A stretch of 64,000 bases of DNA from Enterococcus sp. 9D6_DIV0238 (GCF_002174455.2 NZ_CP147246.1:1949501-2013500); one strand, 5' to 3'. Shown: positions 36,616 to 49,661, counted from the first letter of the stretch. The notes: generated from the letters alone by a model not told the origin. Numbers and translations: made by a program.

Positions 36616-37443
36616 TTATTTCTTCTTATTTTTTTTCTTAGGATTCATTGCTTTTTTCAATGCTCTTTCACGTTCTTTGACTTGTCGCTCAGCCTCCGCA
36701 CGTTCTCTACGGATCTTGAATGGATTATTGATCAATAATGTTTGCCCTACTTGGAACGCGTTAGAGATCACCCAGTAAAGAGATAATCCACTGGCTAAAT
36801 TCATCCCCATAACAAAAATCATTACTGGCATCGCAAAGCTCATGATTTTTAATGAGGCATTTGATTCAACTTGACTCATACTTGTCAAATATGTGCTGGC
36901 AAATGTGAAGACCGCAGCTAGAATCGGTAAAATCAAATACGGGTCAGGTTTACCCAAATTCAACCACATGAAGCTTCCTTGCTTCAACTCTGGTACTCGA
37001 GAAATCGATTGATATAGCGCCATCATGATCGGCATTTGAATCAATAGAGGTAAACAGCCAGCGTATGGATTGACATTATTTTCTGCATATAATTTTTGTT
37101 GTTCTTCACGGAATAGACGTTGTGTTTCCGGATCTTTTGAAGAATATTGTTTTTGCAGCGCTTTTAGTTTCGGTTGTAATTCTTGCGTCTTACGCATGCT
37201 TTTTGTTTGGAAATGCATCAATGGTAATAGGATGATCCGAATCACTAAGGTAAATAGGATGATCCCGATACCTGTATTTGCTGAAATGGATAAAAACTTG
37301 ATCGCTTCAGCAAAATAATAGACAATATAGCGGTCCCAAATCCCGGTACTATCAGCATTAATTGGCGCTGTGCCGCAGGCAGATAAGACAAAAATCAGGG
37401 AAATTAGACCTGCCATCAATAATAAACGTTTATACTTCTTCAC
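36616..37443 (-). CDS. yidC: YidC/OxaA membrane insertase (lipoprotein type)
   Basis: A 275-residue insertase. The lipobox LSAC (Cys 23) marks it as a lipoprotein, like SpoIIIJ. Five membrane segments surround the conserved Arg-containing hydrophilic groove (LVIRIILLPL), and the basic C-terminal tail can contact ribosomes. It inserts membrane proteins alone or with Sec. It lies 15 nt after rnpA in the rnpA-yidC-jag unit. Confidence 0.96.
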   Translation of the reverse strand: MKKYKRLLLMAGLISLIFVLSACGTAPINADSTGIWDRYIVYYFAEAIKFLSISANTGIGIILFTLVIRIILLPLMHFQTKSMRKTQELQPKLKALQKQYSSKDPETQRLFREEQQKLYAENNVNPYAGCLPLLIQMPIMMALYQSISRVPELKQGSFMWLNLGKPDPYLILPILAAVFTFASTYLTSMSQVESNASLKIMSFAMPVMIFVMGMNLASGLSLYWVISNAFQVGQTLLINNPFKIRRERAEAERQVKERERALKKAMNPKKKNKKK

Positions 37444-37458
37444 AAAACTGTTCCTCTC

Positions 37459-37797
37459 TTATTTCAAAATTTTTGCAAGTTTCAATACATGCGTGATGTT
37501 GCGATGGATTTCTTCAGAAGTCAATGCATCCACTCCAGGGCGGGCAATGATGATAAAATCACAAGTTGGCTCGATCGACTCTTTTAATTGGTAGATCGAC
37601 GTGCGGATTTTACGCTTGACTGCATTTCGAACAACTGCGTTGCCGATTTTTTTTCCGACAGAAATTCCCACACGAAAATGTTTTTGTTCTGGTTTTTCCA
37701 AAACATAGACAACAAACCTTCGATTGGCACAGGATTGTTTGTGCTGAAAAACGGCTTGAAATTCTTTTTCTTTTTTTACTCTATAGGATTTTTTCAT
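37459..37797 (-). CDS. rnpA: Ribonuclease P protein component
   Basis: A 112-residue basic protein with the family signature [19 protein letters not shown]. The ATG at 37797 is 6 nt after AAAGGG; upstream in-frame ATGs add 36 residues of no family resemblance. It binds RNase P RNA to mature tRNA 5' ends. Unlike the usual tight rpmH-rnpA linkage, about 750 bp separate it from rpmH. Confidence 0.94.
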   Translation of the reverse strand: MKKSYRVKKEKEFQAVFQHKQSCANRRFVVYVLEKPEQKHFRVGISVGKKIGNAVVRNAVKRKIRTSIYQLKESIEPTCDFIIIARPGVDALTSEEIHRNITHVLKLAKILK

Positions 37798-38142
37798 CTG
37801 CATCCCTTTGTTTCTTTCTTTTTTACTCACATACAATAATAGCATAGTTCCGTCATTTTTTTTCAAATTTAAAGGAAAATATCCAGAGATTTTGAATGTC
37901 ATGACTCTAATTCAATATATTATCATTTATTTGCTTTTTTTTCACTTGATTTCTTGTAAATATCGGGGGAAAATAAACAGTATTTTGTTGATTTATGTTT
38001 GTCTTGCTTTTTGATGTCCATATCTGATGATTATAATCGACAACATTATTTTTAAATGTCATTTTTTGGTTTCTTTCATTAATTATGACCTTTCAAAGAG
38101 TAGGAAGCTAAATTCAGGGGAAGAAATGATAAAAAGCTATTT

Positions 38143-38430
38143 AGGATACTTCGCTTCCTTAAATTGCTAGCTATTGTTTATCACTGACTCCGGCAAAGCC
38201 ATTCTCAGTCCTTCGATTCTAAGAGCTTCAGCTCTTAGAAATTGATTGTGATGTTTTTTTATTTAGCTGATATCGTTCATTGCTGGTTTTAGTGTTAAGC
38301 GTTTGGTGATTCACTAGTAAGGACACTTCGCTCCCTTTGGTCGTCAAGTATTGTTCATCATCTGCTCTGGCGAAGCCAATCGCAGTCCTTCAATTCTTAG
38401 AGCTTTAGCTCTTAGAAATTGATGCGATCG
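38143..38430. repeat. 111-bp imperfect direct repeat between rpmH and rnpA
   Basis: 38143-38253 and 38320-38430 align without gaps over 111 bp (AGGAYACTTCGCT at one end, CTCTTAGAAATTGA near the other), roughly 75-80% identical by eye. Each unit contains a hairpin (CTAAGAGC-TTCA-GCTCTTAG in the first). There are no ORFs. They look like copies of a small non-coding repeat element. Confidence 0.75.
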
Positions 38431-38456
38431 AAACTACGTGGAGTGATGAACAACAA

Positions 38457-38509
38457 AAGAACCCTTTATTATTTTCACATATACTTTGTGAAGATAATAA
38501 AGGGTTCTT
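38457..38509 (-). terminator. Terminator of rpmH
   Basis: AAGAACCCTTTATTATTTTCACA pairs along its length with TGTGAAGATAATAAAGGGTTCTT with few mismatches. Read leftward TTTTGTTGTT follows. It separates rpmH from rnpA transcription. Confidence 0.85.
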
Positions 38510-38546
38510 AAAGTTCGTTTGGTTTGTTATTCAAAATCAACATATA

Positions 38547-38681
38547 TTATGCTGAAATAACTTTTCTACCTTTACGACGTCTGCTCGCTAATACATTGCG
38601 ACCATTTTTTGTGCTCATACGTTTACGGAAACCGTGAACTTTTTGACGTTTACGTTTGTTTGGTTGATATGTTCTTTTCAT
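38547..38681 (-). CDS. rpmH: Ribosomal protein L34
   Basis: A 44-residue, extremely basic protein, [20 protein letters not shown] at its start and ending GRKVISA: the universal L34 sequence. GGAGGTGG lies 7-8 nt upstream. It is transcribed leftward from 38737-38766, away from the origin region, as in nearly all firmicutes. Confidence 0.98.
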   Translation of the reverse strand: MKRTYQPNKRKRQKVHGFRKRMSTKNGRNVLASRRRKGRKVISA

Positions 38682-38736
38682 CTTGTTCCACCTCCTGAAA
38701 TTGTAACTATCCATCAATACATAGACATACTTTGAT

Positions 38737-38766
38737 AGTATACCTAGTATTAGGTAGATTTGTCAA
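38737..38766 (-). promoter_or_regulatory. Promoter of rpmH
   Basis: Read leftward, TTGACA (38761-38766) and TATACT (38737-38742) are 18 nt apart. The spacer holds the inverted repeat TACCTA-4-TAGGTA. Confidence 0.75.
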
Positions 38767-38805
38767 TAAATTTTCAGGAATATTTTTCTTATGTACGACA
38801 ATAAG

Positions 38806-39108
38806 TTATCCACAAAATGCTGATTCTTCCGAATAGACTGTGGATAGTTTTTTTCTAACGCTTGATTTATTTTTCGTTTATACACCACTTTTACACAAAA
38901 AAACAGGATGTTTAAAAGTTATACACATTTCATTTCCCGTCTGTGCATAACTTCTCAAAAACGCTGATATTCCCACGTTTGTTTTGCAGAATGTATTGTG
39001 GATAAATAAAATAACAAGTAGAAATCCACAGTCTATTTTCTATCTGTGGATAATTTTTTAGACATCTGTTGATTTATTTTCCACAATTCACAATTTGCCT
39101 GTGGAAAA
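38806..39108. other. oriC, upstream DnaA-box cluster
   Basis: Perfect TTATCCACA boxes lie at 38806-38814 (+), 38997-39005 (-) and 39045-39053 (-). One-mismatch boxes lie at 38839-38847 (CTATCCACA, -), 38919-38927 (TTATACACA, +), 38942-38950 (TTATGCACA, -), 39077-39085 (TTTTCCACA, +) and 39100-39108 (-). This is the upstream half of a bipartite firmicute origin. Confidence 0.9.
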
Positions 39109-39290
39109 AGTTCGAAAAAAATGATAAAATTCTATTTGCTTATCTATTTGTATTTGTGCTGCTCTTTTATATAGAAAATAAGATATCAACTTATTTCACT
39201 TGATCAGCTCATCTTTGAAAAAGGATAGAGTAGGCTGACTAGTCTATTTTCAGTCACGGCTGAACATTTTTAATTTAAGGAGGTCGCTAT

Positions 39291-40634
39291 ATGCCCGATA
39301 TGGAAAGTTTCTGGAAAGATCTTGAGAATACTTACCAATCTGTTTTATCTGCCCCAAGCTTTGATGCTTGGATCAAAACAGCTCAACCATTAAAGCTGGA
39401 AAACAATCAATTATGGTTGGAAGTTCCTTCTGCCGTTCATAGAGACTATTGGGAAAAAAACTTAGCTGCAAAAATCGTTGAAACTGGTTTTAAATTAACT
39501 GGCGCTGAAGTAATGCCTCATTTTGTTGTGACCGATGAAAAAGAAGCCATAATGATCCAAGAAGAAAAAAAGGAAGCTCCAGCTCCTGAAAAGATTTCTG
39601 AGCATAGCAAAAAAGCCTTGTTGAACCCTAAATATTCCTTTGACACATTTGTTATCGGAAAGGGCAATCAAATGGCTCACGCAGCTGCTTTAGTTGTTGC
39701 AGAAGATCCCGGTTCCATCTACAATCCACTGTTTTTCTATGGCGGTGTTGGTTTAGGTAAAACTCACTTGATGCATGCGATCGGTCATCAAATGCTGCAA
39801 AACCGACCAGATGCTAAAGTAAAGTATGTCAGCAGTGAAACCTTTACGAATGAGTTTATCAACTCGATCCAAACGAAAAATTCAGAGCAATTTAGAAAAG
39901 AATACCGGAATGTTGATTTGTTGCTTGTCGATGATATTCAATTTTTAGCAGAGAAGGAAGCGACTCTGGAAGAATTTTTCCATACCTTCAACGATCTCTA
40001 TAATGAGAATAAACAAATCGTTCTAACAAGTGACCGACCACCAAATGATATTCCTAAACTGCCGGAACGTTTGGTTTCCCGCTTTGCCTGGGGCTTATCT
40101 GTCGATATCACGCCACCTGATTTGGAAACCCGAATTGCGATCCTCAGAAAAAAAGCAGATGCAGAACGCTTAGAGATCCCAGATGACACGCTAAGCTACA
40201 TTGCTGGTCAAATCGATTCCAATATTCGTGAACTTGAAGGAGCTTTGGTGCGTGTACAGGCTTATGCTACGATCAATGGAGAAGATATTTCTACAAGCTT
40301 AGCTGCTGATGCACTGAAGTCGCTAAAATCGGTCGGTAGTCAAAATCATTTGTCCATTCTCCAAATTCAGGAAGAGGTTGCAAAATATTACCACATTCAG
40401 CTGAAGGACTTAAAAGGGAAAAAACGAGTGAAATCGATCGTTGTCCCTAGACAAATCTCGATGTACCTCTCTAGAGAAATGACGGACAACTCTTTACCTA
40501 AAATCGGTGCTGAGTTCGGTGGAAAAGACCATACGACTGTGATCCATGCGCATGAAAAAATCCAACAGTTATTGGAAAAAGACCCCACCATTCAAAAAGA
40601 AGTCGCTGAAATCAAAAATCTGCTCAATTCATAG
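39291..40634 (+). CDS. dnaA: Chromosomal replication initiator DnaA
   Basis: A 447-residue initiator. Domain I (1-85), a short linker, an AAA+ domain with Walker A GGVGLGKT at 151-158 and Walker B LLLVDDIQ, and domain IV with the DnaA signature (SREMTDNSLPKIGAEFGGKDHTTVIHA). It binds the DnaA boxes on both sides of its own gene, so autoregulation is expected. AAGGAGG precedes the ATG by about 8 nt. Confidence 0.98.
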   Translation: MPDMESFWKDLENTYQSVLSAPSFDAWIKTAQPLKLENNQLWLEVPSAVHRDYWEKNLAAKIVETGFKLTGAEVMPHFVVTDEKEAIMIQEEKKEAPAPEKISEHSKKALLNPKYSFDTFVIGKGNQMAHAAALVVAEDPGSIYNPLFFYGGVGLGKTHLMHAIGHQMLQNRPDAKVKYVSSETFTNEFINSIQTKNSEQFRKEYRNVDLLLVDDIQFLAEKEATLEEFFHTFNDLYNENKQIVLTSDRPPNDIPKLPERLVSRFAWGLSVDITPPDLETRIAILRKKADAERLEIPDDTLSYIAGQIDSNIRELEGALVRVQAYATINGEDISTSLAADALKSLKSVGSQNHLSILQIQEEVAKYYHIQLKDLKGKKRVKSIVVPRQISMYLSREMTDNSLPKIGAEFGGKDHTTVIHAHEKIQQLLEKDPTIQKEVAEIKNLLNS

Positions 40635-40636
40635 GT

Positions 40637-40728
40637 TGTGGATAAAAATAAGAAAACAGAAAAAGTTTTCCACAAGTTATACACAGGTGGAAAACTCTGA
40701 TTCTATTCTGTTTATCCAGTTTTCCACA
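40637..40728. other. oriC, downstream DnaA-box cluster
   Basis: TGTGGATAA (40637-40645, perfect box on -), TTTTCCACA (40666-40674), TTATACACA (40677-40685) and TTTTCCACA (40720-40728) lie between dnaA and dnaN, directly before the unwinding element. Confidence 0.88.
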
Positions 40729-40740
40729 GAATTAACAAGA

Positions 40741-40775
40741 CCTACTACTTTTATTATTTATTTATATATAAATAC
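40741..40775. other. DnaA-trio and DNA unwinding element
   Basis: CTACTACTTTTATTATT starting at 40742 follows the last DnaA box by about 13 nt and leads into an A/T-only tract. This matches the DnaA-trio/DUE layout known from B. subtilis, where DnaA loads on single strand. Confidence 0.75.
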
Positions 40776-40834
40776 AAAGATTCCGCGATAGAGTTTTTCT
40801 ATTTTAAAATCAAAGAAAAAGGAGTTTAATCATT

Positions 40835-41965
40835 ATGAAAGTAACTGTAAAGAGAAATACATTTTTACAAGAACTACAAACCGTTCAAAGAGCCATTTCT
40901 TCTAAAACAACGATCCCAATTTTAACTGGGGTAAAAATCGTATTAACAGATGAAGGTCTATCATTGACTGGTAGTAATGCAGATATTTCTATTGAAAGCT
41001 TTTTAAGCCAAGACGACGAAAAAGCTCAAATGACGATAGAATCTACAGGAAGCATTGTGCTGCAAGCTCGTTTCTTTGGTGAGATCATCCGTAAATTACC
41101 TGAGGACATGTTTACACTTGAAGTATTAGAAAACAACCAAGTAGCGATCACTTCTGGTAAAGCTGACTTTACTGTCAATGGTTTGGATGCTGAAAATTAT
41201 CCACACCTTCCAGTCATTGATGCAAAAAATCAAATTCAATTACCTGTCCACCTGTTGACAAAAATCATCAATGAAACAGGTTTTGCGGTATCACTACATG
41301 AAAGCCGTCCAATTTTGACAGGCGTTCATTTTATTTTAGAAAATCAAAAATTATTAGCTGTTGCGACAGATTCTCACCGTTTAAGTCAACGTGTGATTCC
41401 AATCGAACAAGCAGCAGAAGATTTCAATATCGTTATTCCAGGAAAAAGCTTAACTGAACTTTCTCGTTCATTTACAAATGAAGAAGAAATGGTAGAAATC
41501 AGCATCATGGAAAATCAAGTGCTGTTCAAAACACAAAATATGTATTTCTATTCTCGTTTATTGGAAGGAAATTATCCTGATACCAATCGTTTGATCCCAA
41601 CAAGCTTCAATACAGAAATCGATTTTTATGTACCGGAATTATTGTCAGCGATCGATCGTGCCTCTTTACTTTCACATGAAGGTCGTAACAATATCGTTCG
41701 TTTAGCCATTGCTTCAGATTCTGTTGTTCTTTACGGAAATTCTCCAGAAATCGGTAAAGTAGAAGAGCCGTTGAGCTATGAAAAAGTGTCAGGAGATCCT
41801 TTAGAAATTTCATTCAATCCAGATTATATGAAAGATGCACTACGTGCATTTGGAGATATGAGCATTACTGTGAAATTTATCTCGGCGATCCGTCCATTTA
41901 CATTGGAACCAACAGAAACGGATTTAGATTTTATTCAGTTGATTACACCTGTTCGTACGAATTAA
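40835..41965 (+). CDS. dnaN: DNA polymerase III sliding clamp (beta)
   Basis: A 376-residue clamp protein of normal length with three repeated domains. The DSHRLSQR segment and the C-terminal QLITPVRTN strand are typical. It encircles DNA and tethers polymerase III. AAAGGAG precedes the ATG. A strong terminator follows, so dnaN is not joined to yaaA-recF here. Confidence 0.98.
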   Translation: MKVTVKRNTFLQELQTVQRAISSKTTIPILTGVKIVLTDEGLSLTGSNADISIESFLSQDDEKAQMTIESTGSIVLQARFFGEIIRKLPEDMFTLEVLENNQVAITSGKADFTVNGLDAENYPHLPVIDAKNQIQLPVHLLTKIINETGFAVSLHESRPILTGVHFILENQKLLAVATDSHRLSQRVIPIEQAAEDFNIVIPGKSLTELSRSFTNEEEMVEISIMENQVLFKTQNMYFYSRLLEGNYPDTNRLIPTSFNTEIDFYVPELLSAIDRASLLSHEGRNNIVRLAIASDSVVLYGNSPEIGKVEEPLSYEKVSGDPLEISFNPDYMKDALRAFGDMSITVKFISAIRPFTLEPTETDLDFIQLITPVRTN

Positions 41966-41984
41966 GACCTAGATATAAATATGA

Positions 41985-42026
41985 AAAAGCTGCTACATGT
42001 GTTTAATGCATGTAGCAGCTTTTTTT
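41985..42026 (+). terminator. Terminator of dnaN
   Basis: AAAAGCTGCTACATG pairs with CATGTAGCAGCTTTT, then further T. Confidence 0.92.
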
Positions 42027-42368
42027 ATAGTCTTTAAAAATCTGATTTGGTGTAAGTCATCCAGAAAAATCCATAGATGCCTCATTGTTTATTTATCCAT
42101 TGCAGACAATGATCGACAGTCTATAGTTCATATATAAGGACCATAAAACCTACGAAATGAAATTGTCATCTTATTCATTGCGTGGATTTTTTGATTCGAT
42201 TGATTTTCGCTCATTCTTTTCATAAAAATGTAAAACCGGTTGTAAAACTTTCAGCCCTTTCAACTTTAAATACCTTCTTAAAATGCATTTTAAGAGTTTT
42301 TTATTCCTTGGAATATTTTTTATCGATTATATTCAAAATTGCTTAGAATGAAAATTAGACGGATAAAT

Positions 42369-42397
42369 TTGTTTTATCACTAAAAAAAGAGTATAAT
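42369..42397 (+). promoter_or_regulatory. Promoter of yaaA-recF-gyrB-gyrA
   Basis: TTGTTT (42369-42374) and TATAAT (42392-42397) are 17 nt apart. The gene begins about 35 nt downstream. Confidence 0.75.
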
Positions 42398-42432
42398 ATT
42401 AGAGTGAAAGTGAAAATAAAAAAGAGGGATGC

Positions 42433-42664
42433 ATGTTGAAAAAGACACTCGTTTTAGAAACTGATTACATGACACTGGGGCAAGTCTTAAAAGAAGTCGA
42501 TGTGATAAGCAGCGGTGGCCAAGCAAAATGGTACCTAGCTGAGAATAGTGTATTCGTAGATGGGGAATTAGAGAATCGCCGCGGTAGAAAATTATATGCT
42601 GGTATGATGATCGAGATACCTGAAGAAGGTACTTTTTTTATGGTGAAAAAAGGCGAGGCAGCGG

Positions 42665-42678
<14 letters not shown>
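42433..42678 (+). CDS. yaaA: S4-domain RNA-binding protein YaaA
   Basis: An 81-residue S4-like RNA-binding protein (VFVDGELENRRGRKLYAGMMIEI is the S4 core). This small protein is conserved between dnaN and recF in firmicutes and is thought to act in ribosome assembly. AAAGAGGG precedes the start. It overlaps recF by 14 nt. Confidence 0.92.
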
Positions 42679-45738
<3,060 letters not shown>

Positions 45739-45759
45739 TGATAAGAAGGAGATAAGTTC

Positions 45760-48279
45760 ATGAGTGAAGAAGTGAAAGAAAACATTCAAGACGTCAATCT
45801 GACCAGTGAAATGAAAGAATCCTTCATTGATTATGCGATGAGTGTTATCGTAGCTCGGGCATTGCCGGATGTACGTGACGGGTTGAAACCTGTCCACCGC
45901 CGTATTTTGTATGGAATGAATGAGTTAGGTGTAACACCTGATAAGCCACATAAGAAATCTGCCCGTGTTGTTGGGGATGTAATGGGTAAGTATCACCCGC
46001 ATGGTGACTCCTCGATTTATGAAGCGATGGTTCGTATGGCTCAGCCGTTTAGTTACCGCAGTATGCTGGTCGATGGGCACGGAAACTTTGGTTCTGTCGA
46101 TGGTGATGGTGCCGCGGCGATGCGTTATACCGAAGCTAGAATGAGTAAAATTGCGTTGGAGATGCTGCGTGATATCAATAAAGATACTGTTGATTTCCAT
46201 GGGAACTATGATGATTCTGAACAAGAGCCGGATGTATTGCCAGCCCGTTTCCCTAACCTTTTGGTCAACGGAACAACTGGGATCGCTGTTGGGATGGCGA
46301 CAAATATTCCACCGCACAACTTAGCTGAAGTCATTGAAGCGACTAATTTGTTGATGGACAATCCAGAGATTACAACCAATGAACTGATGGAAGTATTGCC
46401 TGGACCGGATTTTCCAACTGGCGGTTTAGTTATGGGCAAATCAGGCATTCGTCGTGCGTATGAGACTGGTCGGGGATCGATCACAGTTCGTGCAAAAGTA
46501 GATATTACAGAGATGCCTAATGGGAAAGAACGTATTTTGGTATCAGAGTTGCCTTATATGGTCAACAAAGCCAAATTGATCGAACGAATTTCAGAGCTGC
46601 ACCGTGAAAAGAGAATCGAAGGAATCACAGATTTACGTGATGAATCCTCTCGTGAAGGAATGCGGATCGTTATTGATGTCCGTCGTGATGTCAGTGCCTC
46701 TGTTATTTTAAACAATCTTTACAAGATGACGTCATTACAAACATCATTTGGTTTTAATATGTTGGCAATTGAAAAAGGTGTGCCAAAAATCCTAAGCTTA
46801 AAACAAATTCTTGAGAATTATGTAGAGCACCAAAAAGAAGTGATTACTCGCCGTACTGAATTTGATAAGAAAAAAGCAGAAGCACGCGCACATATCTTAG
46901 AAGGTTTACGTATTGCCTTAGATCATATCGATGAAATCATTTCGATCATCCGAAATTCTAGAGCAGATGATGAAGCAAAAGCATCATTGATCGAGCGCTT
47001 TGAATTTTCTGATCGTCAGGCTCAAGCAATTTTAGACATGCGTTTACGTAGTTTAACTGGCTTGCAGCGTGATAAAGTCGAAAATGAATATCAAGAGTTA
47101 CTGAAATTTATCGCTGATATGAATGATATTTTAGCTCGTCCAGAACGTGTTATCGAAATCATCAAAACTGAATTAGGCGATATCCGTGATAAATATGGAG
47201 ATGCTCGTCGTACTGAACTTTTAGTTGGTGAAGTTTTGAGTTTAGAAGATGAAGACTTGATCGAAGAAGAAGAGGTCGTGATCACATTAACCAATAACGG
47301 CTATATCAAGCGTGTAGCAAACAGTGAATTCAGAGCACAACGCCGTGGAGGTCGTGGTGTTCAGGGAATGGGTGTCCATGATGATGATTTTGTGAAAAAT
47401 CTAGTGTCATGTTCAACACACGATACGTTATTATTCTTCACGAATAATGGGAAAGTTTACCGTGCGAAAGGCTATGAAATTCCTGAATACGGTAGAACAG
47501 CCAAAGGTATCCCTGTGATCAATATGCTGGGTATTGACTCTAGTGAGAAGATCCAAGCGATCATCGCAGTCGAAGGCAAAGCGGAAGACGGACATTATCT
47601 GTTCTTTACTACACGTAAAGGAACAGTTAAACGTACAGCTGTAACAGCCTTTTCAAATATCAGAAGTAATGGTCTGATCGCGATCGGTTTGAAAGAAGAT
47701 GATGAGTTAGTCAATGTTGTCTTAACTAACGGAGAACAAAATATGATCATCGGTACGCATAATGGTTATTCTGTTACTTTTGCTGAAACAGCTGTCCGGG
47801 ATATGGGACGTACAGCATCAGGTGTTCGCGGTATTCGTCTGAGAGAAGATGATTACGTTGTAGGAGCCTCTTTATTGGATGCTGACACGGAAGTTCTTGT
47901 GTTGACGGAAAATGGTTACGGTAAGCGGACAAAAGCCTCTGAGTACCCTGTAAAAGGCCGTGGTGGTAAAGGAATCAAGACAGCTAATATCACAGCCAAA
48001 AATGGACCATTAGCTGGACTTACAACTGTTCGCGGAGATGAAGATATTCTAGTGATCACTAATAAAGGTGTCATCATTCGATTCAATGTCGATTCTGTCT
48101 CTCAAACTGGTAGAGCAACCCTAGGTGTTCGCTTGATGAGAATGGAAGAAGATGCAAAAGTTGTAACGATGGCAGTGGTTGAACCTGAGCCGGATGAAAT
48201 CGTTGAAGAAGTCGAAAATGCTGAAATAACAGTAGTTGAAACTGAAACAACAGAAGCAGATACGTCTACAGAAGAATAA
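45760..48279 (+). CDS. gyrA: DNA gyrase subunit A
   Basis: An 839-residue subunit. The catalytic Tyr is residue 123 (AAMRYTEAR). The quinolone-determining stretch reads HGDSSIYE with Ser 84 and Glu 88, the susceptible-type residues. The GyrA-box RRGGRGVQG in the C-terminal beta-pinwheel is intact. The last 35 residues are very acidic (Glu/Thr/Val-rich), as in other lactic acid bacteria. AAGGAG lies 8 nt upstream. Confidence 0.98.
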   Translation: MSEEVKENIQDVNLTSEMKESFIDYAMSVIVARALPDVRDGLKPVHRRILYGMNELGVTPDKPHKKSARVVGDVMGKYHPHGDSSIYEAMVRMAQPFSYRSMLVDGHGNFGSVDGDGAAAMRYTEARMSKIALEMLRDINKDTVDFHGNYDDSEQEPDVLPARFPNLLVNGTTGIAVGMATNIPPHNLAEVIEATNLLMDNPEITTNELMEVLPGPDFPTGGLVMGKSGIRRAYETGRGSITVRAKVDITEMPNGKERILVSELPYMVNKAKLIERISELHREKRIEGITDLRDESSREGMRIVIDVRRDVSASVILNNLYKMTSLQTSFGFNMLAIEKGVPKILSLKQILENYVEHQKEVITRRTEFDKKKAEARAHILEGLRIALDHIDEIISIIRNSRADDEAKASLIERFEFSDRQAQAILDMRLRSLTGLQRDKVENEYQELLKFIADMNDILARPERVIEIIKTELGDIRDKYGDARRTELLVGEVLSLEDEDLIEEEEVVITLTNNGYIKRVANSEFRAQRRGGRGVQGMGVHDDDFVKNLVSCSTHDTLLFFTNNGKVYRAKGYEIPEYGRTAKGIPVINMLGIDSSEKIQAIIAVEGKAEDGHYLFFTTRKGTVKRTAVTAFSNIRSNGLIAIGLKEDDELVNVVLTNGEQNMIIGTHNGYSVTFAETAVRDMGRTASGVRGIRLREDDYVVGASLLDADTEVLVLTENGYGKRTKASEYPVKGRGGKGIKTANITAKNGPLAGLTTVRGDEDILVITNKGVIIRFNVDSVSQTGRATLGVRLMRMEEDAKVVTMAVVEPEPDEIVEEVENAEITVVETETTEADTSTEE

Positions 48280-48301
48280 GAAACTGAATGAATTAAACAA
48301 T

Positions 48302-48350
48302 AAAAAAACACAACTATTTTCTCTAAAAGAGAGGGTCGTTGTGTTTTTTT
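48302..48350 (+). terminator. Terminator of the gyr operon
   Basis: AAAAACACAAC pairs with GTTGTGTTTTT, with an inner TCTCT/AGAGA stem; T7 completes it. Confidence 0.85.
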
Positions 48351-48392
48351 ATTATTACTTATTATTTCTAAAAAAACTAAATTATATTTCTT

Positions 48393-48420
48393 TTGTTTTA
48401 GTTAAAAGTGTGTTTATAAT
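48393..48420 (+). promoter_or_regulatory. Promoter upstream of the 143-residue gene
   Basis: TTGTTT (48393-48398) and TATAAT (48415-48420), 16-nt spacing. Confidence 0.6.
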
Positions 48421-48450
48421 AAAAAATAAGAATAAGTGTGAGGTGAAGAG

Positions 48451-48882
48451 ATGATTCAAGAAAAATTACTATTAACTAAAACTTTTTCAAAGCAATTAAA
48501 TATAGGCACTGCATTATCCAACTTCATCGAAAATATACTTGAAATATTCGGCGATAAGACAACTGTGCTGGAGCGCAGACCAATCACCTTTTCTGAATAT
48601 TTTTATGTAGAGTTGATCACCTTTACCAACGGATTTCAAGTAAGAACGAGTTTAAAAAGAAATCCGACATCCTTTGAGATCGAAGCGAAAGCTTATTCTG
48701 AACCAAATCATGCTTATTTATCCAATTTAACGATCGAAGAGCTCAGCATGATGCGTTCTTTAGTAAAAAAAGAAAGAGAACAGGTTATAGAGCAAAGATA
48801 TTCTGATGTAGACCAAGGAGAATTAGCAGTTCTTTCTTCCTTGTTTATGAAATTAAAGATCATTACTGGAGAGATCATATAA
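48451..48882 (+). CDS. Hypothetical 143-residue protein
   Basis: A soluble protein with no signal or membrane segment, strand-rich in the middle (YFYVELITFTNGFQVRTSLK) with charged helices after residue 90. AGGTGAAGAG precedes the start, and it has its own promoter and terminator. I do not recognise the family. It stands alone between gyrA and the convergent thioesterase gene. Confidence 0.7.
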   Translation: MIQEKLLLTKTFSKQLNIGTALSNFIENILEIFGDKTTVLERRPITFSEYFYVELITFTNGFQVRTSLKRNPTSFEIEAKAYSEPNHAYLSNLTIEELSMMRSLVKKEREQVIEQRYSDVDQGELAVLSSLFMKLKIITGEII

Positions 48883-48909
48883 AAAAGACGCTGAAATAAG
48901 CGTCTTTTT
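48882..48909. terminator. Bidirectional terminator
   Basis: AAAAAGACGC and GCGTCTTTTT flank a TGAAATAA loop between two convergent genes. Confidence 0.85.
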
Positions 48910-48910
48910 A

Positions 48911-49282
48911 CTATTTAGATATCCGTTTCATTAGCGTACAACGTCCTACACTAATCAACTCTTTCGACTCATTAAAAATTTTTCCTTCCCAAACTTGCAA
49001 TGAACCACCAATATGATTTGGTTTAGCAACGACAGTCAATGTTCCGTCTAGTACACTTTTTAAATGATTGACTTGAAGATCAACACCGACAGCATAAGCA
49101 TTTTCAGTAGAGAATTGTTCATTCGCCCCCATACTACAAGCTGTTTCGATCAATACAGCATTGATGCCTCCATGGACAATTCCATAGGGCTGTTTATGGA
49201 AAGATGCGACATTCATCGTTAAGGTAACTTTTTCTTTTGTTAACTCTTTCGTATGTATTTGCAGATGCTCCAATAAATTCAT
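48911..49282 (-). CDS. Hotdog-fold acyl-CoA thioesterase, candidate DHNA-CoA thioesterase
   Basis: A 123-residue PaaI/4HBT-type hotdog protein. The HGGINAVLIETACSMGA helix carries the usual His-Gly-Gly and catalytic acidic residue. DHNA-CoA hydrolysis is the one menaquinone step not encoded in the men operon 1.2 kb away, and small hotdog enzymes (MenI) perform it. I therefore infer that role; other acyl-CoA substrates remain possible. The ATG follows a GAAAGGACGGAG site. Confidence 0.78.
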   Translation of the reverse strand: MNLLEHLQIHTKELTKEKVTLTMNVASFHKQPYGIVHGGINAVLIETACSMGANEQFSTENAYAVGVDLQVNHLKSVLDGTLTVVAKPNHIGGSLQVWEGKIFNESKELISVGRCTLMKRISK

Positions 49283-49316
49283 GTATCTCCGTCCTTTCTA
49301 AAAAACTAGTGATCAA

Positions 49317-49661
49317 TTACGAATGGATTGTTTCGAGAAAAGCAATTGCTGACGTTACTATTACATTGTGATAGTCCAGAGAGTCAAAATAAAAAATACG
49401 TTCTTTAGAATAATCTCCACTATCAAATTGTTTTTGTAAGCCAGGGACACAGAGAATAGCCTCTGCATTTTGAGAAATTTGGTGGATATCTGCGATGGAG
49501 TCATCAAGGACAACTGTCCATGGCGCAGCTCTTTTTTGTAATTCTCTATTTAATTCTTTGACCAATTTATTCTGCTTAAACATTCCTAAAATATTTCCAT
49601 CAGGAAGTTTATTTCTCCCAAACATAGGTGTACTCTGATAAACAACAACCGCTCGGTACAA
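49317..49661 (-). CDS. Hypothetical 114-residue protein
   Basis: A small soluble alpha/beta protein. The start is TTG at 49661, 8-9 nt after AGGAG; no ATG fits. The alternation of strands and helices (YRAVVVYQST, PWTVVLDD, AEAILCVPG, ERIFYFDS, NVIVTSAIAFL) suggests a small Rossmann-like or PTS-IIB-like fold, but I do not recognise the family. It is 34 nt upstream of the thioesterase gene on the same strand, so cotranscription is likely. Confidence 0.6.
   Translation of the reverse strand: MYRAVVVYQSTPMFGRNKLPDGNILGMFKQNKLVKELNRELQKRAAPWTVVLDDSIADIHQISQNAEAILCVPGLQKQFDSGDYSKERIFYFDSLDYHNVIVTSAIAFLETIHS

Larger units (their letters stand above)
41966..42432. other. 467-bp gap between dnaN and yaaA
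   Basis: It contains the dnaN terminator, a second hairpin (perfect palindrome CTTAAAATGCATTTTAAG, 42277-42294, followed by AGTTTTTTATT), an inverted repeat GATAAA/TTTATC at 42362-42378, and the yaaA promoter. I see no gene. Confidence 0.6.

Noticed and set aside
46009..46023. Possible quinolone-resistance substitution in gyrA
   Set aside because: The codons encode Ser 84 and Glu 88, the usual susceptible-type residues.
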